Positions 9,508-16,155 of a DNA stretch of 64,000 nt are shown piece after piece. The notes below the pieces were generated by a model. That model was not told the DNA's origin and did no database searches. It worked only from the letters and a program-made list of their open reading frames with translations. This DNA is from Caldilinea sp. CFX5. GTDB taxonomy: Bacteria; Chloroflexota; Anaerolineae; Caldilineales; Caldilineaceae. The stretch spans positions 79,590-143,589 of the forward strand of contig QWII01000017.1 in NCBI GenBank assembly GCA_021405325.1. The letters run 5' to 3'. How positions within the stretch are numbered: position 1 is the first letter of the stretch; every line of letters begins with the position of its first letter. A program made the position numbers and the translations under genes.

Positions 9508-10014
9508 ATGGAAGTTTTTGACGCGGTGCGCACGGTGTTGGCGGTGCGCAGCTATGAGGAGAAGCCGATCCCGCCCGACCTGGTGCGGCGGATTGTGGAG
9601 GCGGGTCGGTTGACCGGCAGCAGCATGAATCGCCAGCCCTGGCACTTTTTGGTGGTGGAAAATCGGGACACCTTGCATCAGTTGGGAGCGCTAGCGGGGT
9701 CAGGGCCGTACATTGCCCAAGCGCCCCTAGCCATCGTCATCATCACCGAACCGTCGCCCTATGCTGTTTCCGATGGCAGCCGCGCCATCCAGTCGATGAT
9801 GCTGACGGCGTGGGCCGAGGGGGTCGGCTCCAACTGGGTGGGCTTTGGCGGCTTCCCGGCGGTCAAGAGCTTGCTGGGCATTCCTACCGAGATGGATGTG
9901 CTGGCGATCCTACCCTTTGGCTATCCGGCCAAGTCCGTCGGCAAGGGCAAAAAGCAACGCAAACCCCTCGCCACCGTCGCCCATCGAGAAAAGTTTGGGC
10001 AACCTTTTGCATAA
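9508..10014 (+). CDS. Nitroreductase family protein
   Basis: 168 residues, an FMN-dependent NAD(P)H oxidoreductase of the nitroreductase fold. The N-terminus VRSYEEKPIPPDLVRRIVEAG and SSMNRQPWHFLVV are the FMN-binding signatures; GVGSNWVGFGG and FGYPAK belong to the C-terminal half. A clear AGGAGG precedes the ATG by about nine bases. Substrate unknown. It sits just upstream of a dioxygenase gene on the same strand, separated by a word-repeat hairpin. Confidence 0.88.
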   Translation: MEVFDAVRTVLAVRSYEEKPIPPDLVRRIVEAGRLTGSSMNRQPWHFLVVENRDTLHQLGALAGSGPYIAQAPLAIVIITEPSPYAVSDGSRAIQSMMLTAWAEGVGSNWVGFGGFPAVKSLLGIPTEMDVLAILPFGYPAKSVGKGKKQRKPLATVAHREKFGQPFA

Positions 10015-10016
10015 AG

Positions 10017-10092
10017 TGAGATTGAGAGATTGAGAGATTGGCAGGGATACCCAATCTCTTAATCTCTTAATCTCTCAATCTCTCAATCTCTA
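10017..10092. repeat. GAGATT-word hairpin
   Basis: The left arm is a run of GAGATTGA words and the right arm a run of their complement (CAATCTCT, TAATCTCT), folding around CAGGGATA. The right arm is longer, so several registers can pair. Hairpins with the same word lie at 41735-41806 and 63232-63305. It separates the nitroreductase from the dioxygenase. Confidence 0.88.
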
Positions 10093-10133
10093 CTTACTTC
10101 CTAACAACTACCATAACCAAAGGATTGCAGACC

Positions 10134-10880
10134 GTGACACCGGAAGAAAAGTTTATCTTTGATCTGGAAGGGTACATTGTCATCAAGAATGTGTTGACAA
10201 CGGCGGAAGTGGCGGCGCTCAATGAACTGGCCGACCAGAAGTTCACCGAAAAGAAAGAGTTGGCCGACCGGCGGCAGAGCAAAGTTTCCCAGTGGGGGCC
10301 GGCGGCGCAGGCGTTGATCGACCACCCGAAGATCGTCCCCTATTTGCTGGAATTGGTTGGCCCCAAGTTTCGCATTGACCATGATTATTGCATCTTTATG
10401 ACCAAAGGCGGGCGCGCCGGCGGCTTACATGGCGGCGAAGGCCATAGCGACGGCGAAGCGGATCACTGGTATCGTTATCGCGACGGCGTCATGCGCAACG
10501 GGCTGACCGTCTGCACCTTCTTTCTTTCCCATGCCAATCAGGGCGACGGCGGTTTTGCCTGCGTCCCCGGCAGCCATAAGAGCAACTTTGCCAACAATCT
10601 GCCGGATGATGTGCGCCGCTTTGAACGCGTGCCGCATTATGTTGTTCAACCACCGGTCGAAGCGGGTGACGCGCTGATCTTTACCGAAGCGCTCATTCAT
10701 GGCACCATGCCTTGGGCCGGCAATCACGAGCGACGGGCGCTGCTCTACAAATACAGCCCCGGCCATTCTTCCTGGGCGCCGACCTACTACAATCCCGCCG
10801 CCTACCCCACGGCGACAGCGCAGCAGATTCGCATTATGGCTGGACCATCCGTGGGCGGGCGGCCTGATAGTATCGGCTAA
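10134..10880 (+). CDS. Phytanoyl-CoA dioxygenase (PhyH) family protein
   Basis: 248 residues from the GTG at 10134, which lies nine bases after AAAGGA; a TTG at 10125 is in frame but abuts that site. The family is non-haem Fe(II)/2-oxoglutarate oxygenases. The likely iron ligands are in HSDGEADHW (H-x-D type) and the distal histidine in HGTMPWAG, with RRALLYKYSPGH supplying the arginine that would hold 2-oxoglutarate. VPGSHKS is a typical PhyH strand. A second PhyH gene lies at 58212. The natural substrate cannot be read from sequence. Confidence 0.87.
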   Translation: MTPEEKFIFDLEGYIVIKNVLTTAEVAALNELADQKFTEKKELADRRQSKVSQWGPAAQALIDHPKIVPYLLELVGPKFRIDHDYCIFMTKGGRAGGLHGGEGHSDGEADHWYRYRDGVMRNGLTVCTFFLSHANQGDGGFACVPGSHKSNFANNLPDDVRRFERVPHYVVQPPVEAGDALIFTEALIHGTMPWAGNHERRALLYKYSPGHSSWAPTYYNPAAYPTATAQQIRIMAGPSVGGRPDSIG

Positions 10881-10921
10881 GCTAGCTGCCAGATTGGCTT
10901 GCGCGCAAGGAAATCAGAAAT

Positions 10922-10950
10922 TTGCCATTACGCTCGCCCGGGTGTATAAT
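10922..10950 (+). promoter_or_regulatory. Sigma-70-type promoter for tRNA-Pro
   Basis: TTGCCA (10922-10927) and TATAAT (10945-10950) are 17 bases apart, and the tRNA begins 67 bases downstream of the -10 box. It is one of the best promoter matches in the window. Confidence 0.7.
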
Positions 10951-11017
10951 AGTGTTCTGTATTTGATGCACTAAGCCTTTCGTCACAAGAAAGCTTAGGC
11001 AGCAGAGAGCAAAGCGT

Positions 11018-11094
11018 CGGGGCGTAGCGCAGCTTGGTAGCGTACTTCAATGGGGTTGAAGGGGTCGGAAGTTCAAATCTTCTCGCCCCGACCA
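11018..11094 (+). tRNA. tRNA-Pro (anticodon GGG)
   Basis: 77 bases including encoded CCA. The acceptor stem CGGGGCG pairs with CGCCCCG; the D arm contains AGCTTGGTAGC; the anticodon stem CTTCA/TGAAG closes the loop ATGGGGT, giving anticodon GGG with T33 and G37; the T arm is TTCAAAT. It would read CCC and CCU. The gene stands alone, with its own promoter and a downstream hairpin. Confidence 0.96.
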
Positions 11095-11165
11095 AAGGCT
11101 CTCGTGTTCTTGTAAGGCGAATCAGGCTTCCTGATTGTCGTCCTGCCAGAATGCGAGAGCCTTTT
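11094..11165 (+). terminator. Hairpin after tRNA-Pro
   Basis: AAAGGCTCTCG (11094-11104) pairs with CGAGAGCCTTTT (11154-11165), with a smaller AATCAGG/CCTGATT stem nested inside. The final T-run makes this a plausible intrinsic terminator for the tRNA transcript. Confidence 0.7.
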
Positions 11166-11275
11166 GCTATTTATGGGCCAAACGAGCGTCGGAGGTATGC
11201 AACCGATTAGGAAGGGAGCCGCCACCCTGTTCTGGTCAATGATGACCCACACTGCGCACCTGAGCAAGCATAGTT

Positions 11276-12862
11276 ATGGATAAACAGGTTAAAAACTGTC
11301 CTGGTCTTACGGAAGCCGATTTGGCGTTGCTGACGCGGGTGGAGCAAGGCTTGCCGCTCACCGCCGATATTAGTCGCGCCGATATTCTCCTCTGCTGTCG
11401 CTTGTCGGACCAGCGCGCCCTGGTGATCAGCCATGCGCGCCCCTGTTCGATCTCGCCGCTCTATGAACAGCCGATGGAGGGGCGCACCTTGACCAGGGAG
11501 GAGCAACCGCTGATTCTTCAAACCCTGGTCAGCGGCAGCGGCGGGCGCCAACAGCGCGAGGTGGTGCGCAATAGCGCCCCGATCATTCAGGATGTCCACC
11601 CGGTACGCAATGCCGAGGGAGTGACGATTGCCGCCTTTGTGGTGGAGACCAATATGCTGGCCCATGAACGGCAGCGGCGGCGCAACCGCCACTTTCGCCG
11701 TGCGGTGCCTGGGCTGTGGGAGATGTGTGCACGCGGCGAAATCCAGAAGGCCGAAACGCTCAGTCGCTTTGAGTTGTATGACGGCGTCTATCTGGTGGAC
11801 GAGGATCGCCGCATCCGGTACATGAGCGGTAATGCCAATAACCTCTTTCGCACCGCCGGCATTCTCAGTGATCCGCAAGGCGCCCATGTTTCGATGTTGG
11901 AGACCGCCGACACGGAGTTGGTCGAAGCCGCCTTTGTCGTCAAACATTGTCTGGAAGTGCGCCATGAAGCCGCCGATGGGCGCATTTGGGTGCGCAAAGC
12001 GGTGCCGTTCCACCTGCCGCCGGTCGATTGGTTGCCGAATTGGAGCGAGATCCCCGGTCTGCCCTGGTTCAATGGTTTTCCCCGCAAGCATTTTGACATC
12101 AACGCCGTGCTGGTTTTGGTGCATAATGCAACAGAAACTGTACAAAAACAGCGGGAGTTGAATGTCAAGTCGGCCATTATCCAAGAGGTGCATCACCGGG
12201 TTAAGAACAATTTGCAAAATATTGCCGCTATTCTGCGGATTCAGGCGCGCCGCGTGCAGAACGAAGAAGCCAAACAACATTTGACCGATGCCGTCAACCG
12301 CGTCTTGAGCATGTCGGTCATTCATGAGTTTCTCAGCCAGGATGAACATCGCTCGATCAATCTGCGCGATGTTTGTCAACGCATTGCCACCCAAGTGGCC
12401 CAGGTTTCCAGCAACCCCGAACAAGAGATCCAGATTCAGGTGGGCGGGCCGACCATCCGTCTCCCGGCCAGCCAGGCGACGCCGGCAGCGATGGTGATCA
12501 ACGAACTGTTGCTGAATGCCGTAGAGCATGGGCTACGCGATCAGCGCCGCGGCGCCATCCAGATCACCTTAAGCGATCTGGGCGATGCCGTGGAACTGGT
12601 GATCGAAGATGATGGTCATGGCTTACCGGCGGAATTTAATCTCAAGGCGACCAGCAGCCTGGGCTTGCAAATTGTGCAAACGCTGGTGACCGATGACCTG
12701 AAAGGCAAGTTGCAGTTGGAATCCATCGTCGCCGCGCCAATGGTTGCCGGTGACAGTGCCGCCGCAGCACCGGTCGTCAACAACGGCGCCGCCGCGCCAC
12801 CAATGAAACGTGGCGCGCGCGCCACAATAATTTTTCCGAAACGCCCTTTGGGGGTAGACTAA
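11276..12862 (+). CDS. pdtaS: Sensor histidine kinase, PdtaS-like (HisKA_2)
   Basis: 528 residues, cytosolic (no membrane segment). Residues ~7-125 match the N-terminal H_kinase_N/GAF-like domain of PdtaS; ~165-280 is PAS-like (YDGVYLVDEDRRIRYMSGNA). The phosphoacceptor region is VHHRVKNNLQ with H306/H307, typical of the HisKA_2/HWE type, followed by a HATPase domain with NELLLNAVEHGL and EDDGHGLP. An Ala/Pro-rich segment of about 30 residues interrupts the end of the ATPase domain between KGKLQLES and GARATIIFPK. It is followed by an ANTAR response regulator, its expected partner. The signal it senses is unknown. Confidence 0.88.
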   Translation: MDKQVKNCPGLTEADLALLTRVEQGLPLTADISRADILLCCRLSDQRALVISHARPCSISPLYEQPMEGRTLTREEQPLILQTLVSGSGGRQQREVVRNSAPIIQDVHPVRNAEGVTIAAFVVETNMLAHERQRRRNRHFRRAVPGLWEMCARGEIQKAETLSRFELYDGVYLVDEDRRIRYMSGNANNLFRTAGILSDPQGAHVSMLETADTELVEAAFVVKHCLEVRHEAADGRIWVRKAVPFHLPPVDWLPNWSEIPGLPWFNGFPRKHFDINAVLVLVHNATETVQKQRELNVKSAIIQEVHHRVKNNLQNIAAILRIQARRVQNEEAKQHLTDAVNRVLSMSVIHEFLSQDEHRSINLRDVCQRIATQVAQVSSNPEQEIQIQVGGPTIRLPASQATPAAMVINELLLNAVEHGLRDQRRGAIQITLSDLGDAVELVIEDDGHGLPAEFNLKATSSLGLQIVQTLVTDDLKGKLQLESIVAAPMVAGDSAAAAPVVNNGAAAPPMKRGARATIIFPKRPLGVD

Positions 12863-12869
12863 GCGTTTG

Positions 12870-13055
12870 CAATTTGTTATTGGTTATTAGATATTGGTGA
12901 TTGGTTATTGGTGGGTAAGGCGCTTGCAAAGAATAAAACCCCGCAAGGGACGGTGGCCTTCTAGGCGCCTACGGGGATTCATTTCTTTGGAATAGCCTAC
13001 GTAGTGCAATAACGAATAACCAATCATCAATCTCTAATCTCTAATCCTTAGCAAA
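12870..13055. repeat. TTATTGG-word repeat around a terminator-like hairpin
   Basis: After the kinase gene come words of the type TTATTGGTTATTAGATATTGG (12878-12915) and, 100 bases later, their complements ATAACCAATCATCAATC and TCTAATCTCTAATCC (13008-13048). Between them, CCCCG/CGGGG (12939-12943 and 12972-12976) with flanking A- and T-rich sides (12928-12988) forms a hairpin that could terminate in either direction. The block separates kinase and regulator genes. Confidence 0.7.
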
Positions 13056-13067
13056 GGAGTACGAAAC

Positions 13068-13652
13068 GTGGAACGGACTCGCGTCATCATCGCTGACGAT
13101 GAATCGCTGATTCGCATGGATCTGCGGGAGATGTTGACCAATCTTGGCTATCTAGTGGTCGGTGAGGCCGGCGATGGGCGCAGCGCCGTCAATCTGGCGC
13201 GCGAATTGCGCCCAGACATTGTGGTGATGGATATTAAAATGCCTGATATGGATGGCATCGAGGCGGCCGCGGTCTTGACAACCGAGCGAGTGGCGCCGGT
13301 GTTACTCCTGAGCGCCTATAGCCAGCAGGAGTTGGTGCAACGGGCGCGCCAGGCGGGGGTGGCCGGTTATTTGGTGAAGCCTTTCCGCGAAAGCGATCTG
13401 GCGCCGGCCATTGAAGTGGTGCTGGCGCGCTTTAGCGAGTTCCGTGCCATGGAACGCGAGGTCGATAACCTCCAGGAGGCGCTAGAGACGCGCAAATTAG
13501 TCGAGCGGGCCAAAGGCATTCTCATGGATACCCAGGGTCTCAACGAGAGCGAAGCCTTCCGCCGCATTCAGAAGATGAGCATGAACAACCGCAAGCCCAT
13601 GCGCGCCGTCGCCGAAGCTATTATTCTCGCCCACCAGGTGAGCGAACAATAA
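13068..13652 (+). CDS. pdtaR: ANTAR-domain response regulator, PdtaR-like
   Basis: 194 residues. The receiver domain has acidic residues in IIADDE, phosphoacceptor D55 in VVMDIKMPDMDG, and the conserved lysine in LVKPF. The C-terminal part (about 130-190) is an ANTAR domain (LVERAKGILMDTQGLNESEAFRRIQ), which binds paired hexaloop RNA hairpins and prevents transcription termination. Phosphorylation by the adjacent kinase would activate it. The GTG start follows AGGAG. I could not identify a matching RNA hairpin pair by eye, so its targets are open. Confidence 0.93.
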   Translation: MERTRVIIADDESLIRMDLREMLTNLGYLVVGEAGDGRSAVNLARELRPDIVVMDIKMPDMDGIEAAAVLTTERVAPVLLLSAYSQQELVQRARQAGVAGYLVKPFRESDLAPAIEVVLARFSEFRAMEREVDNLQEALETRKLVERAKGILMDTQGLNESEAFRRIQKMSMNNRKPMRAVAEAIILAHQVSEQ

Positions 13653-13673
13653 CCATCGTTACCCATCGTTGCC

Positions 13674-14414
13674 ATGAAGCTGTCAATCATTATGCCTGTT
13701 TATAATGAACAGGCAACGCTTACTGAAATTGTCAATCGCGTGCGCCAAGTCGATCTAACGGTCGACCACGCGGGGAAAAATCCACTGCTACAAGGGCCAT
13801 TGACGCTGGAACGGGAGATCATCATTGTCGATGACGGCTCGACCGATGGCACACGCGAAATTTTGAACCGTTTACGCGCCGAAAACGCACCGGATCTGCG
13901 CATTATTTACCATGAAAAAAATGGGGGCAAAGGCGCTGCCCTGCGCACCGGCTTTGAACATTCGACGGGCGACATTCTGGTGATTCAGGATGCCGACCTG
14001 GAATATGACCCGCGCGATTATGTCAAATTGTTGGAGCCGCTGCTGGAAGGGCGGGCGGCGGTGATTTATGGCAGCCGCTTTTTGGGCGGCCCCCGTGCCG
14101 CCATGAGTCTGAGCCATACGCTGGGCAATAAATTTTTGACCATTTTGACGAATATCTTCTTTGGTACCACCCTCAGTGACATGGAAACCTGTTACAAATG
14201 TTTCCGGCGCGATGTGATCGCCAACATGCCGCTGCGCAGTCGTCGCTTTGAAATTGAGCCGGAGTTGACAGCCAAAATTCTTAAGCGGGGCTATACGATC
14301 TTTGAAGTGCCGATCAGCTATAATGGCCGCGCCTTCCACGAGGGCAAAAAGATCAGTTGGCAGGATGGCTTTACGGCGGTGCGCACCTTGATTAAATACC
14401 GCTTTGTTGATTAA
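13674..14414 (+). CDS. Family 2 glycosyltransferase (dolichyl/polyprenyl-phosphate hexose synthase-like)
   Basis: 246 residues. The N-terminus LSIIMPVYNEQATL, IIVDDGSTDGT and VIQDADLEYDPRDY (the DxD-type metal site) place it in GT2 near DPM1/GtrB enzymes, which transfer a hexose from a nucleotide sugar to polyprenyl phosphate on the inner membrane face. No C-terminal membrane helices are present, so it is the soluble DPM1 type. The two following genes are GT-C-like membrane proteins that could use the lipid-linked sugar. It starts 21 bases after pdtaR. Confidence 0.9.
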   Translation: MKLSIIMPVYNEQATLTEIVNRVRQVDLTVDHAGKNPLLQGPLTLEREIIIVDDGSTDGTREILNRLRAENAPDLRIIYHEKNGGKGAALRTGFEHSTGDILVIQDADLEYDPRDYVKLLEPLLEGRAAVIYGSRFLGGPRAAMSLSHTLGNKFLTILTNIFFGTTLSDMETCYKCFRRDVIANMPLRSRRFEIEPELTAKILKRGYTIFEVPISYNGRAFHEGKKISWQDGFTAVRTLIKYRFVD

Positions 14415-14463
14415 CGTGGTACGTGATAACGTGATGCGTGATGGCGTGATGCGTGTTGCGTTC
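14408..14463. repeat. GTGATGCGTGATGG word repeat at a gene start
   Basis: Tandem words ACGTGATGCGTG, GCGTGATGCGTGTTGCG begin at the stop codon of the glycosyltransferase and run toward the next gene. They are in frame with that gene and would add about 20 residues such as NVMRDGVMRV if an early start were used. Confidence 0.75.
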
Positions 14464-14496
14464 TACCGGGCTAAGGAGTGCGTAAAGCGGTCAACG

Positions 14497-16155
14497 GTGG
14501 TGCGACTGACGCAGATTGGATGGCTTTGGCTTGGTTTTACATTGATGTTGCGCTTGCTGGATCGCTTTGCCTTGCGGGAAGATGAGGCGATTTACAGTTA
14601 CTGGGCACTGCATCTCTGGCGGATTGATCCCTACTTTTTAACCGTTTGGCCCGATAAGCCGCCCCTTTTTCTTTGGTTGCTGGCTGGGGCATTGCACCTG
14701 TGGGGCGCCAGTCAGGCCAGCGGGCGCTTGCTCAATATCATGGTAACGCTGCTGACAGCGCTCATCGTGGGCGCGACCGCACGCCGGCTCTGGGGTCGCC
14801 AAAGCGGGTGGGTCGCCACCACGCTTTATCTCCTGAACCCGTTTGCCCTCAGCTTTGCCCCGACGGTTTACACCGATCCGTTCTTAGTCCTGACTGGTCA
14901 ACTCGCTTTTTTTTATGCAATCAGCGGGCGTGGTCTGGGCGCCGGTCTTTGGCTGGCGGCGACCATCATGACCAAGCAGCAGGGGTTCTTTTACATACCG
15001 TTGATTGCACTGGCTTTGTGGTTACAACCGGGAGGGCAGGGCAAAACAACAGCGGCCGGCGCGCGGTGGTTGCGCTTTCTGCTGGGCCTCTTGCTGGTCA
15101 TCGCACCGATTATCTACTGGGATAGCACGCGCTGGGCCGTGGCCCCATCGCCGTGGGATTTGAGTGTACGCAACTATGGCGGACTGGAACTGGCGCTGCC
15201 AAGCCAGTGGTGGCTGCGTGCGTATGAGTGGGCGAAGCTTTTGTGGTATCTGACGGCTAGTTGGCCGGTCTGGTTGTTGCTGGCAGCACTCCTCATCGTA
15301 ACGCTGTGGCGTCGGCGATCATCTGTTTTAGGCGCAATTGACCTACGCGATCCGCCGTCGCCATCTTCCGGGAAGGTTGAAGCGGACGACAGAATCGACA
15401 CGACAAACCTTCCGGGAAGATTACCTTGCCAGCCTTCCGACGCCCTACTGGGTTGGCTTGCCCTTTGGTGTGGTGGTTTTCTCGTTTTACATATCATAAC
15501 GACAGTCCAGCTTTGGGATCGCTACTTGTTACCACTGGCGCCCCCACTCTGCCTGTTGGCAACTTGGGCTTTTATGGAAGCTTGTAGATGCGGTTGGGTG
15601 GCCAACCGCATCAATATTGGGAGGAAACCACGAACGCCTTGGCGATTGATAGCCGGCGGCGTGGGGTTGCTCTCTCTTCTTCCGCCGGCGTTGACAGCGG
15701 CGCATGGCGGCCTGCCCATTGGCGGCGACCACGGCGCCTATAGCGGGTTAACGGCAGTCATCGCCCGGATCCAGCAAGAAACGTCGGATAATGCTATCCT
15801 TTATCATCAACGGCTGGGGTGGCACTATCAATTCTATCTCTTTGACGAAGTGGCAGCGGGTGTATATGATCTGCGCTGGTATCCCACAGCGGCCTATCTG
15901 GCCGCCAATGCCGCGCAAAGCCCCAACCGCGCGCGGTTGCTGGTGCTGCCCGATTGGGCGCCGCAACCGGATTTGCCATTACACCTGGCGACCCGACGCC
16001 TCTCCTTACAACCAATTACTCATGTTGACCATATGACCCTCTACCGCATTGACAATCAACCACAAGCAGGCTGCGATTGGTGCCGCTGCCAGGGGCTGCC
16101 TCCCTGGCCCATCTGGCCCCATCTTGACCGACCTGGGGAGTTTTGCCAGCCATGA
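14497..16155 (+). CDS. GT-C family glycosyltransferase (ArnT/PMT-like membrane protein)
   Basis: About 552 residues from the GTG at 14497. The frame is open back to a TTG at 14404, but the added residues come from word repeats. The first transmembrane segment (QIGWLWLGFTLML) is followed by REDEAIYSYWAL, the acidic luminal-loop motif of GT-C enzymes that use polyprenyl-phosphate sugars, and about ten more hydrophobic helices. It probably acts on the outer membrane face with the product of the upstream GT2. Residues encoded by 15363-15421 come from a 59-base palindrome inserted in frame in a loop. It overlaps the next gene by 13 bases. Confidence 0.8.
   Translation: MVRLTQIGWLWLGFTLMLRLLDRFALREDEAIYSYWALHLWRIDPYFLTVWPDKPPLFLWLLAGALHLWGASQASGRLLNIMVTLLTALIVGATARRLWGRQSGWVATTLYLLNPFALSFAPTVYTDPFLVLTGQLAFFYAISGRGLGAGLWLAATIMTKQQGFFYIPLIALALWLQPGGQGKTTAAGARWLRFLLGLLLVIAPIIYWDSTRWAVAPSPWDLSVRNYGGLELALPSQWWLRAYEWAKLLWYLTASWPVWLLLAALLIVTLWRRRSSVLGAIDLRDPPSPSSGKVEADDRIDTTNLPGRLPCQPSDALLGWLALWCGGFLVLHIITTVQLWDRYLLPLAPPLCLLATWAFMEACRCGWVANRINIGRKPRTPWRLIAGGVGLLSLLPPALTAAHGGLPIGGDHGAYSGLTAVIARIQQETSDNAILYHQRLGWHYQFYLFDEVAAGVYDLRWYPTAAYLAANAAQSPNRARLLVLPDWAPQPDLPLHLATRRLSLQPITHVDHMTLYRIDNQPQAGCDWCRCQGLPPWPIWPHLDRPGEFCQP
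15363..15421. repeat. Palindromic element inside a coding region
   Basis: ATCTTCCGGGAAGGTT (15363-15378) pairs exactly with 15406-15421 around a 27-base loop. It lies within the GT-C gene and is translated as part of a hydrophilic loop (SSGKVEADDRIDTTNLPG) between two membrane helices, without breaking the frame. Confidence 0.85.

Noticed and set aside
11207..12529. Long minus-strand ORF (440 codons) opposite the histidine kinase
   Set aside because: Antisense shadow of a gene with HisKA_2 and HATPase motifs; His/Gln/Arg-rich and without any domain.
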